NCBI GenBank assembly: GCA_037447655.1
Contig: JBBHKE010001934.1
Location: 9,038-73,037 of the forward strand
Reading direction: 5' to 3'
Source: Zygnema cylindricum
Taxonomy: Eukaryota; Streptophyta; Zygnematophyceae; Zygnematales; Zygnemataceae
DNA: 64,000 bases
The position numbers and the translations under genes were made by a program. A model generated the notes under the pieces. That model did no database searches. It saw only the letters and a program-made list of their open reading frames with translations, and was not told the origin of the DNA. Shown in pieces: positions 1 to 8,103 of this stretch. The stretch's first letter is position 1; every line of letters starts with the position of its first letter.

Positions 1-640
1 ACAGAATATTACTATACTATTATGTATTAGTATATATTACTCTATCTAACATGTAGCTGTATCAGATAGTAACGTATTACTATATTACTTAGACAAAATT
101 AATTTATATTATACAATAATTTATATTTTTTGATAAAAACCTGCAAACTGAGAACTGAAAACAGAAAAATGCTGATTACACAAACCAAAATCTGAGTGAA
201 TACTTATTATACCCTAAATTATAATAACTATACTAATTCAAATTATACAAAAAGTTAATACTGATTATATAAACTAATAAGTGTACTAATACGGATTACT
301 GATTATAAAGACTACTAACTGCAATAATACTAATTATACACTAAAACTAATTTTACAGACAACTACTCTACTGAACCAATACTGATTATACATACTCATA
401 ACTTTACAAATACTGATTATGCGTACTAATAGCAGTGCTAATATTGACAGTACTAATACAGATTAGACGTACGAATAACTGGACTAATACTGATTATAAC
501 TAACTAATACTGATTATATAAGAATATTAAATATGAATAATTAGTATTAGTACGGTGTTTTGTTTGCGGAATTAGTACTAGTATAGTTATTAGTCTGTAA
601 AATTAGAGAATTGATCATGATAGTGACTCTTTTGGTTGGG
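1..640. repeat. AT-rich minisatellite block 1
   Basis: Degenerate repeats of about 30 bp built from the words ACTAATAACTGTACTAAT and ACTGATTATACAGACT. The block ends at about 540-610 in units of opposite orientation (ATTAGTATTAGTAC then AGTTATTAGTCTGTAA), so the array finishes in an inverted copy of its own unit. Related blocks lie at 2571-2930 and 5490-6390. No coding frame is supported. Confidence 0.75.
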
Positions 641-938
641 CACAGTCACTTACGTCATTTTGTCAAAAAGTGTACGTTTGAAGTACATATTGGTACAAAT
701 AAAGTACCGTTGAGTACAAATTTGGCGTTCAATCAGTTGGACAACTTTGACTTTCAAAATATTGTTTCAACCGCTTAAAGTTTTGTCGTGCTTGTGGACG
801 TCGACCGTCATAATAAAATTAGCAATTCATACGGCCAACAAATGTTTACGGTAACAAAAATACGGCAACCACATGTAAATATAAGTATTGCAGACAGTCA
901 CTTTTTGTCTTTTCGTGAGCTCCACAATGAGAGCACTT

Positions 939-1310
939 AGGGTACGTCCCCATGTAAGCGATACTTTGAAAAAATATTTTGGACTATAGTGAAGTGTTGC
1001 GTACTACTTTGAAAAGCGTCCCTATGTGCGAAAATAAAATCGAAACTTTGGAATGTGACGGGTTTAGATGTGGGTACAATTTTGTGATGGATGAAGACGA
1101 GTACAAAACTCCGACAATCAGTGACGCCAACAAAAACAACGACACTTGTAAAAGTTTCAATTTTTGTATTTTTGTGACATTGTAGATGTTTCGGATTTTG
1201 TGACATTATGACGCCATGCTCAATTGTGACAACGTCGACGTCACATATATAAAAACTTTCCGCCATGGCTATCCGATTTCGTTTTTTTGACTTTCCTCAC
1301 TGGACTTGGC
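939..1310. repeat. Dispersed repeat, GGGTACGTCCCCATGTAA family, copy 1
   Basis: Clearly homologous to 40527-40890: the two share GGGTACGTCCCCATGTAA at the left end, then GCGTCCCTATGTGCGAAAAT and AGTGACGCCAACAAAAACA. A weaker copy starts at 12357, and the terminal repeats of the element at 23388-24176 are a variant of the same end. It is likely a non-autonomous DNA transposon family. Short open frames inside are not conserved between copies and are not annotated. Confidence 0.55.
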
Positions 1311-1909
1311 ATAAAAATACACATAAAGGTAATCAAAAGAATTGTTTTTCAAATATCTTTCATTTCATGCCAGCATTGTCGTGCCTCATTCTAAAAATTG
1401 AGAGATAAAAGCGATAGTGTAAAACAAAGAGGAGAGAGGTGACGACGATGCAAAATCGTGTAAAGGGCCCATGAAAGGAATAGGAGGTCCGAGACCCCTG
1501 CAATTTTTTTTCTGTACATGCTCGTCTTTTGCGTACATGCACGTGACGGGCAGGGAGAAAAATAGCGCGTGCTCTCCCTCGTCCTAAAATTATTTCGCGC
1601 GTGTGGCACGTGCGTGGGCCGTTTTGCATTTGTTGTTTGGGTGATACTTTCCCTCAAATCACCTTGCTATGTGATTTTTGATGAAGTCTTTTGACTGGTT
1701 GGATTCTCTTGCTCGGGGGTCGAAAAAAGGAAAACGTAAAAAATTGTTAAGATGACGACAAACATGAAGTACATTCAAAGTATCGACTTGACGTTGGCTG
1801 TACTTTTAAAGAATTGATTTTTTTGTACGGCTAAAGTTTTTCTCGTCAAAACTGCGTTTTGGGTGAAAACGACAGAATAAAGTAGATACTTTGATACATG
1901 GGGAAGTTC

Positions 1910-2306
1910 GCTTAGCCGTAGAATTAAAACTGAATCGTCTAAGCGTTACATTGAACTTAGACACAAATTGAAACGAAACCTCTTCAAACTAAAGTACTAA
2001 AAGTCTTATTCAGAAATTTAAAACACACGAAACAAAATAAACTTTGTACACTTTAATAAAACGAATTGGCGTAAAAATATCAATTGAAAAAAAATAAAAA
2101 AAATGTGGTTTGTCACGCGCGACCAAAATTGAGCCACACTATCTACGAATCCATTCTTACATTGACAAAAAAAAAATTGTTTCGTACGTTTAATATTTCC
2201 GTACAAAACTTACAGTAGTTCAGTTTAGTTTAAAGAGGTTTCGTTTCAATTTGTGTCTAAGTTCAATGTAACGCTTAGACGATTAAATTTCAATTTTGCG
2301 GCTAAG
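1910..2306. repeat. Foldback (palindromic) element
   Basis: The left arm (1910-1993) reads CTTAGCCG, later ACATTGAACTTAGACACAAA, then CCTCTTCAAACTAA. The right arm (2222-2306) is its reverse complement and ends CGGCTAAG. A spacer of about 230 bp separates the arms. The right-arm sequence recurs at 40478-40526, directly followed by GGGTACGTCCCC, so the pair of modules moves or was copied together. MITE-like, with no coding content. Confidence 0.5.
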
Positions 2307-2570
2307 TGCTCTCACCGTGGAGCTCACGTAAAGACAAAAAATGACTATCTGCAACCATTTTATTTACATGTGGTTGCCGCAGTTTTGTAACCGTAAACGT
2401 TGACTGGCCGTGTGAATTACTAATTTTATTATGACGGCCGACGTCCGCAAGCGCGGCAAAATTTTAAGCGGTTGAAACAATATTTTGAAAGTCAAAGTTT
2501 TCCAACCGATTGACCGTCAAAATTTTACTCGACAATACCAATCTGTACCAATTTGTACTTCAAACAAACC

Positions 2571-2930
2571 AAAATCTGAGTTAATACTTATTACACCCTA
2601 AAACTAATTATGTACTAAAACTAATTATACATACTAAAAACTTTACTAATATTAATTATACAGACTAACAACTGTACTAATACTCATTACACAAACCAGA
2701 ATCTGAGTTAATACTTATTATACCCTAAATTATAATAACTATACTAATACAAGTTATACAAAAATTTTATACTAATTATACAAACTAATAACTGTACCAA
2801 TACGGATTACTGATTATAAAGACTACTAACTGTGGTACACGGATTACTGATTATAAAGACTACTAACTGCAGTAATATTAATTATACCCTAAAACTAACT
2901 ATACACTAAAACAAATTAGATACGCTTAAA
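2571..2930. repeat. AT-rich minisatellite block 2
   Basis: Same repeat words as the block at 1-640 (ACTAATTATACAGACTAATA, TACGGATTACTGATTATA), immediately right of the inverted-repeat element. A 35-bp stretch around 2810-2870 containing GGATTACTGATTATAAAGAC is present twice in tandem. Noncoding. Confidence 0.65.
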
Positions 2931-3118
2931 AAAGGACAGGCATGCGTCACGGACCAGCATGTAAGATACACGCTGAATCCCCACGTGTAAAGAAATAGTG
3001 TAGAGAAACAAGTTTTGTTATTAACCTTAATGAGGGTGCCAACAATACACTAACTTCAATTGACATAAATTTCAATCTCAATTGTTTCAATCAACACTAT
3101 CTCTTCACACTTTCTCCT

Positions 3119-3376
3119 TTGCCATCCCGCTTTTTCAATGAAACTTCCAACAGTACATTTGTCAGTAATTGTTGTGGAAGACTACTACTTTCAAATTATT
3201 TGGCGTTAAGGCAAGAACAAAATGATCTTTCAGCGAAATATGCATACATGAATCTGACAGATGATGAAAGAAACAGAAACTGCAACAGAAACGCGGCAAG
3301 GAAACATCCACATCGGTGGATACAGAGAATTTCACAGAATCAGAATGAAGAAGTACAGATAAAGATCCAAAATTAA
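3119..3376 (+). CDS. Hypothetical short ORF
   Basis: An 85-codon open frame whose first codon is TTG, not ATG, so the start is uncertain. It contains the charged stretch YMNLTDDERNRNCNRNAARK, which resembles the basic Leu/Arg repeats near zinc-finger regions of some plant transposon proteins, but I do not recognise the family. It stands alone between minisatellite blocks. It may be a decayed exon or chance; the compositional bias is mild. Confidence 0.2.
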   Translation: MPSRFFNETSNSTFVSNCCGRLLLSNYLALRQEQNDLSAKYAYMNLTDDERNRNCNRNAARKHPHRWIQRISQNQNEEVQIKIQN

Positions 3377-4440
3377 GCAGCTCCCCCCTCCCCCATACCC
3401 GAAATAAAATTGTTTAGATTTTACACATGTACTTAGTAGTGTATTGTATCAAACCTTACAATGAAAGTTTGGTCCAAACCCCTATTTTCCTGTCTCATAA
3501 ACACTAGAATTTTGACACATGCGATACATACCTCGTATGTATCTTATATTCCGATCTCATAAATACATGTAACATAACACCTGCCGACAAATACAACAAA
3601 ACATTCACCTAACATAGCATTAACCTTGCCTAAAAAAGTTAAAAGATATTGTCACTGTCACAAATAATTGGATACAAAACATTCAGAACCAGAATTTAAA
3701 ACAAAACCTGAAACAAAAGAGTCAAGAAGCCAGATAGAGATCCAAAATCACAGACAATATGTACATTGTAAAATATTCACATCACAAATTTTGACACAAA
3801 TTTTCCATTAAGAGATTTCCCTCCATGTTTTTCACTATCGTCAATTTCGACATAAAAACATGTGTATATATCAACTGTAAAAACATGCATCAACCATGAA
3901 TAGAAACCAATCAATCATTGAAAATACATTGAGATGAATATATCTCAATTATAAAAATTCCGCTGTGATGAACATTTAATAACTCCTCCAATTCCCTGCC
4001 CTCAACTTCTCAATCTGATCTCCTCCTACCTTCCACATTCCTCAAGCGAATCTGTTCAAAAAAAGAAAAAAAAAAGAAAAAAGAAAAGGAAAAGACGATA
4101 TACAAACTAATTGATATAAAAAAACTGGAAAAAGCCTCTCTAAGTACAAGCATCTATTACACCTATCGACAAAATCACACTCATACACGTACATATACCG
4201 GTTTTTAGTAAGTTTTTCACACATTAATATAATAAAGGCACACTACTTATAGACTCTATTTTTAAAAAATAAGGGAAGATAGTTGACTATTTTCTTTATG
4301 TTTGCGAAAATTCTCTCTTGCAGACGACATATTGTAAAGGTTCATTCTTTTTTTCCCCGTCCCTTTCCTTCTATTTTTGGTGTCATGAAGGGATAATGGA
4401 ATGAAAAATGGCATAAAATGGGGCAAAAATAGATGGTATT
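3377..4440. other. AT-rich spacer, no gene seen
   Basis: A-rich and T-rich low-complexity sequence with no open frame of protein-like composition, no tRNA cloverleaf and no long repeat. A-rich runs such as AAAAAAGAAAAAAGAAAAGG occur near 4060-4100. I see nothing else supportable here. Confidence 0.5.
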
Positions 4441-4448
4441 TCCGAAAC

Positions 4449-5430
4449 TTAATTTCTCCATGCTTCTGTGTATGCCTCAGTTTTATACAGCTTGATCTTG
4501 AACAACCCTGTGGGAAAAAGAAAGAAAAAAAAGAAAAACAGAAACAAAAATAAATAAATTACATAAGAGGATGTTGTGACATAACAATAGTGACAAAAAA
4601 GAAAAGAAGAAGGCTAATAACGAACAAAGAAAGAGAGAGGAGAGGGAAACTGAAAACAGATATAAACAACAGTGTCGATAACAGAACTAACAAACAAAAC
4701 AAGAAAAAAGGTAAAAACAACTAAGGCGGAAGTGTTTACTAGAAAAAAAAATTAATTTTCCCTTACATTTTTCGAAGACCCAAATTTGAGAAGTCTCACT
4801 CGCTTCTCAAAAGACAACATAGCATTCCGCGCCATCCACTCTGAAAGTGGGAGGAGAAACAATTAAAAACTAAAGTTAAAAGATAAAAAAAAAATGCTTT
4901 TATAGCAAAAGCAAAAAGGGAAGCAAAATAGGGAAAAGAAACTATCTATGTAAAATGGATTCCAAGTACCTTAGAATATTTTCAATAAGTTTCTCGCCTA
5001 ATGACTCGAGTTCCGGAGGAGCTTTTCAAATCAGTCACGTAAAAGCGTCCATTTTCTCAATCAATTCGGGCGTGTCGCGGTGAAACCTGTAGAGAAAATT
5101 TAAAAAAAAGAGAAAAACAGAAAATCAGAAAAACAAAAAAAAATAAATGAAAAAGAGAGCAAGGAGAACATAAGAAAAGAAATAAACAGAAGATATCAAC
5201 TTAGCCTTTCTGATAATTTGGTGGTTTGTTTTTTTTTATCCCGAGATGATTTGATGTTCCATCTTTTTTCAGATTTATCCTTTTTCGAGCGTATCTTTAA
5301 TAGATATTTAGCAATACCTTTCCCCAACTTCAAAAAACAAATAAAAAAACATTTTGTCAATTACCTTTGGTGCAGTAATGGCCAAAAATTCTTCATCTTC
5401 TGATGAAGCCTCAGACTTGCCGAAATAAAA
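4449..5430 (-). other. Possible decayed multi-exon gene, minus strand
   Basis: Several short minus-strand blocks look like exons bounded by GT/AG signals in A/T-rich spacer. One at about 5426-5366 reads SEASSEDEEFLAITAPK and is followed by GTAATT. One at about 5088-5040 reads FHRDTPELIEKMDAFT and is preceded by CTCTACAG. One at 4840-4767 reads WMARNAMLSFEKRVRLLKF and is preceded by TTTCAG and followed by GTAAGG. One at 4507-4449 ends in TAA and is preceded by CCCACAG. The phases of the last two do not join cleanly, and in-frame stops follow the FHRD block, so this may be a pseudogene or coincidence. I recognise no family. Confidence 0.25.
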
Positions 5431-5489
5431 AAAACAAAGAACATCCATCATATCCACCGGTTTAAAACAAATTCAAAACTGGATAGAAC

Positions 5490-6390
5490 TAATGTTCATA
5501 CGAATAAGTGTCCTAACATTACTGAAAAGTGTCCTAACACGAATTATACAGTACTAGTAACTGCAATAACACTAATTATATAGAATAGTAACTGTACTCA
5601 CACTAACTATACACAGTAACTATTCAGACGTATAGCTGTACTAACACTAATTGTACAAACCAAAACGGTGCTAAGTCTAATTATACGGACTAATACCTGT
5701 AAAAATACTAATATACAGACTAATAGCTTTTCTAATACCAATAATACTGTTCTCATACTAATTACACAGACTAATAACTGTGTTAATATCAATTAAACAG
5801 TATTTATATATGTACTAACAATAATTATAGAGTCTAATAACTGTGACAATACTAATTATACAAACCAATAACCGTAATAACACGGATTACTGATTATAAA
5901 CATCACTAACGGCACTAATACATATTATACCCTAAATCTAATTATACACTAAAACTAATTATATAGGTAACCAACTAGACCAATACTGATTATACAAACT
6001 ACTAACAGTAAAACACTAGTAATACATACTGAGTAAAACACTAGTAATACATACTGAAAACTGTACTAATACTTATTACTCCACTAATAACTCTACTCAT
6101 TCTCCTGTCACAGAATAATAACTGTACCAATACTAATTTTACAGACTCATACATGTGCTCATACTGATTATACATAAACATATCTTTAAAAATACTGATT
6201 ATGCGTACTATTAGCTGTGCTAATACTGACCGTACTAATACGGTTTATAGGAACGAATAACTGGACTAACATTGACTACACACGAATAATAAATATGAAT
6301 AATTATTATTAATACAATTTTTAGTCTGCATAATTAGTAGTAGTATAGTTATTAGCCTGTAAAATTATTGTTGTAAAATTATTGTTAAAT
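5490..6390. repeat. AT-rich minisatellite block 3
   Basis: About 900 bp of the same family as 1-640 (ACTAATAACTGTACTAACAC, ATTATACAGACTAATA words). A local duplication, ACACTAGTAATACATACTGA, occurs around 6010-6060. The block ends at about 6295-6380 in inverted units (AGTATAGTTATTAGCCTGTA), exactly as block 1 does. Noncoding. Confidence 0.7.
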
Positions 6391-6589
6391 TATTATGAGT
6401 ACAGTAAACATCAAAAAAAGAAGTGACTATTGCCACTATGGCCACAAAAAGACATCACAATTTCCCAGAAAGCAACAAAAGACATCATCTCTGTAAAGGC
6501 AGAAATACGTCAGAAACATAGAATGAAACATCCTAAAAAAAAAAAAACTGGCAAAAAAGTAAAAAGAAAAACATAACTACGGACCCAAT

Positions 6590-6999
6590 AAAACTATAAA
6601 AAAACTTCGACTCCCATTGCCGAATTTTGTTTGGGCCACTATGGCCTGAAAAATGACAAAAATTAAAGCCAGGCCCCCCTCAGAAATAGATACATACAAG
6701 AAAAGAAAAGGAAAAAAAAAAAAAAGGGAAAAAAAAAAAAAACAAATCACAGCAGGTCCAGCAAAGAGATCAATTTTGGTATCCGATAAGTAGACAATGA
6801 CGACTCTAAAAATAAATAAACAAAGAAATAAATAAATTTTTAAAAAAGGTAAAAAAATAATTAACAAACAAGTGAGAAACAACAAAAAATAGATAATTAA
6901 AGGAAAACTAAGAGATACATAAATCTTACCGCAGGTCCGGCAAGGAGAGAAGTTCCGTTATCGGCAATCGCAGAGCATCCGGTTTTGCAATAACCTGGC
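6590..6999 (-). pseudogene. Aspartic protease (phytepsin-type) exon remnants
   Basis: On the minus strand, 6999-6930 translates to GYCKTGCSAIADNGTSLLAG followed by PA, then a GTAAGA donor. This is the second active-site region of pepsin-family aspartic proteases. The surrounding wording (GC-AIAD-GTSLLAGP) is that of plant vacuolar phytepsins, where the motif is normally DSG or DTG; here it reads DNG. A related block at about 6800-6750 (SDTKIDLFAGPAVI) looks like a decayed duplicate of this exon. A third at about 6643-6590, preceded by TTTTTCAG, reads AIVAQTKFGNG, matching the residues that follow this motif in phytepsins. Upstream exons are missing: the gene is cut at 7000-7017 by the miniature LTR chain. 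No plant-specific insert or C-terminal half is visible. Family call fairly sure; functional status almost certainly dead. Confidence 0.6.
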
Positions 7000-7016
7000 A
7001 GGAGGGAGGGAGGGAG

Positions 7017-7257
7017 TGTTGGAGGAATGTCCACTTCGGACTCCACGCGTGTGTATCACAGTAAATGCTGGTCCGCCAGTGCGCCGTTCATTGCCGTAAA
7101 TTCGGTTTCAGGCGCTTGCATGCACAATCAGCCGGGTAGCTCAGTTGGTAGAGCTAGTGTATGTCTAACACAAGGTCCCAGGTTCAAATCCTGGCCGGCT
7201 CATCAATCCCTTTATTGGGATCGTCCATTCTATCCCCCGATTCTAGGAATCTTAACA
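7017..7257 (+). repeat. Miniature LTR 1 (chimeric)
   Basis: A 241-bp LTR from TGTTGGAGG to CTTAACA, preceded by a purine run (6997-7016). Its 5' portion up to about 7179 is nearly identical to LTR 3. From the T-arm of its tRNA-like module onward it is nearly identical to LTR 2, including GGCCGGCTCATCAATCCC. It therefore looks like a recombinant or template-switch product of the other two. Confidence 0.65.
7130..7202 (+). tRNA. tRNA-like module in LTR 1
   Basis: A 73-nt tRNA-like sequence with A-box TAGCTCAGTTGG and B-box GGTTCAAATCC. D- and T-arms fold, and the anticodon loop is ATGTCTA (GTC). The acceptor stem does not pair over all seven positions because the 5' strand derives from the LTR 3 type and the 3' strand (CCGGCTC) from the LTR 2 type. 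Unlikely to be a working tRNA gene. Confidence 0.45.
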
Positions 7258-7323
7258 TGGTATCAAAGCTAGGGGGACCAGGTTTACATGGACTATTATG
7301 ACCGGCTACCTCTCGAGGGGGGG
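7258..7323 (+). promoter_or_regulatory. PBS and polypurine tract, internal segment 1
   Basis: The entire internal domain between LTRs 1 and 2. TGGTATCAAAGC (7258-7269) matches the usual plant initiator Met tRNA primer site with one change. GAGGGGGGG (7315-7323) is a polypurine tract ending exactly at the next TGTT. These are the only cis signals present. Confidence 0.65.
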
Positions 7324-7545
7324 TGTTGACGTACAAAAAGTGTACCGCTCAGTACCCGGAATTGTGGTGTAAACCACACTAAAACCTATATAAAATTGGA
7401 CCCACCACCGTAACATGTGAGCTGGTGGCACAGTGGTAGTGCGTTCGCAGCTAAAGTGAAAGGTCCCAGGTTCAAATCTTGGCCGGCTCATCAATCCCTT
7501 TATTCGGATCGTCCATTCTATCCCCCGATTTTACGAATCTTAACA
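7324..7545 (+). repeat. Miniature LTR 2
   Basis: A 222-bp LTR running from TGTTGACGTAC to CTTAACA. Its 5' half differs from LTRs 1 and 3 and contains a TATATAAA box at 7387-7394, 32 bp upstream of a tRNA-like fold. Its 3' half matches LTR 1. It thus carries both a possible pol II signal and internal pol III-type boxes. Confidence 0.6.
7419..7490 (+). tRNA. tRNA-like cloverleaf with CTA anticodon, in LTR 2
   Basis: 72 nt fold into a complete cloverleaf. The acceptor is GAGCTGG with CCGGCTC (one G-T pair), the D-stem GCAC/GTGC, the anticodon stem TTCGC/GTGAA and the T-arm CCAGG-TTCAAAT-CTTGG, with discriminator A. Loop AGCTAAA puts CTA at the anticodon position, which would read UAG. Position 33 is G instead of the near-universal T, so decoding function is doubtful. 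It may be a captured and drifted tRNA serving as promoter or structural module. Confidence 0.5.
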
Positions 7546-7606
7546 TGGTATCAGAGCTAGGGGGCGTTGGCAAGCCGCACGAGATGGAGTACATCGTGAG
7601 GGGGCG
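7546..7606 (+). promoter_or_regulatory. PBS and polypurine tract, internal segment 2
   Basis: TGGTATCAGAGC (7546-7557) is an exact plant-type initiator Met tRNA primer site. The remaining 49 bp end in GTGAGGGGGCG next to LTR 3. The 61-bp segment is the whole internal domain of this unit. Confidence 0.7.
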
Positions 7607-7853
7607 TGTTGGAGGAATGTCCACTTCGGACTCCACACGTGTGTATCGCAGTAAATGCTGGTCCGCCAGTGCGCCGTTCATTGCCGTAAATTCGGTTTCA
7701 GGCGCTTGCATGCACAATCGGCCGGGTAGCTCAGTTGGTAGAGCTAGTGTATGTCTAACACAAGGTCCCGGGTTCGATCCCCGGCTTGGCCATTTAACCA
7801 AAGTTTTCACTTTGGCGACCATGCGATATGTAGAATATCCCCGATCCTCAACA
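7607..7853 (+). repeat. Miniature LTR 3
   Basis: Starts TGTTGGAGGAATGTCC like LTR 1 and stays close to it through the tRNA-like module. It then diverges and probably ends CCGATCCTCAACA at 7853. The right end is inferred from position and the CAACA terminus only. Sequence homologous to the second Hsp70 locus resumes at 7857. Confidence 0.5.
7720..7792 (+). tRNA. tRNA-like cloverleaf with GTC anticodon, in LTR 3
   Basis: A complete 73-nt cloverleaf. The acceptor GGCCGGG/CTTGGCC has two G-T pairs, the D-stem is GCTC/GAGC and the anticodon loop ATGTCTA has T33 and anticodon GTC (Asp). The T-arm is CCGGG-TTCGATC-CCCGG with discriminator A. The anticodon stem has an A-A mismatch at 27/43, and T at position 37 is atypical. 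It is embedded in an LTR, so it is more likely a retroelement module than a host tRNA gene, but a genuine tRNA origin is clear. Confidence 0.55.
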
Positions 7854-8103
7854 GTGCCGCGTTGCCGTAATCTTTGAGGGTGTGACATACATTGAACACT
7901 CAAAATCGACAAGCGACAAGTGGAGAATACTCATTCAGACGATTATACAGAAGAAATACAGACAAAAGAAGTCCGAGACAGTTCTTCATTTTTTGAAAGG
8001 ACTCTTTGAGTCGATTGACAATTTCCATCTTCCAGGTGATAGAGAATGAGTTATTTGTCACCTCTGCAAAGAAAAAATAAGAGTACTATGTAATCCTTTG
8101 GCC

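Larger units (their letters stand above)
677..2564. mobile_element. Composite element with ~264-bp terminal inverted repeats
   Basis: Positions 677-940 and 2302-2564 are near-perfect reverse complements, starting TTTGAAGTAC and sharing blocks such as GGCAACCACATGTAAAT and TTTCAACCGCTTAAA. The long inverted repeats and lack of any long open frame suggest a non-autonomous DNA transposon, either Mutator-like or foldback. Between the arms lie a dispersed repeat beginning GGGTACGTCCCCATGTAA (939-1310) and a foldback of about 400 bp (1910-2306) that abuts the right arm. Minisatellite flanks both sides. I cannot identify a target duplication, so superfamily assignment is open. Confidence 0.6.
7017..7853 (+). 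mobile_element. Chain of three miniature LTRs (TRIM/SMART-like element)
   Basis: Three LTR-like units each start TGTTG and end in CA. The first two end CTTAACA. They are joined by internal segments of only 66 bp (7258-7323) and 61 bp (7546-7606). Each internal segment begins with a primer-binding site for the 3' end of initiator tRNA-Met (TGGTATCAAAGC or TGGTATCAGAGC) and ends in a purine tract next to the following TGTT. There is no coding capacity, so mobilisation would depend on another element. This matches the definition of terminal-repeat retrotransposons in miniature, but the internal domain is close to the minimum possible. No flanking target duplication was found. Confidence 0.7.

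Noticed and set aside
7472-7912. 146-codon minus ORF and 132-codon plus ORF across the miniature LTRs
   Set aside because: Both run through LTRs, tRNA-like folds and primer sites; no protein family features.
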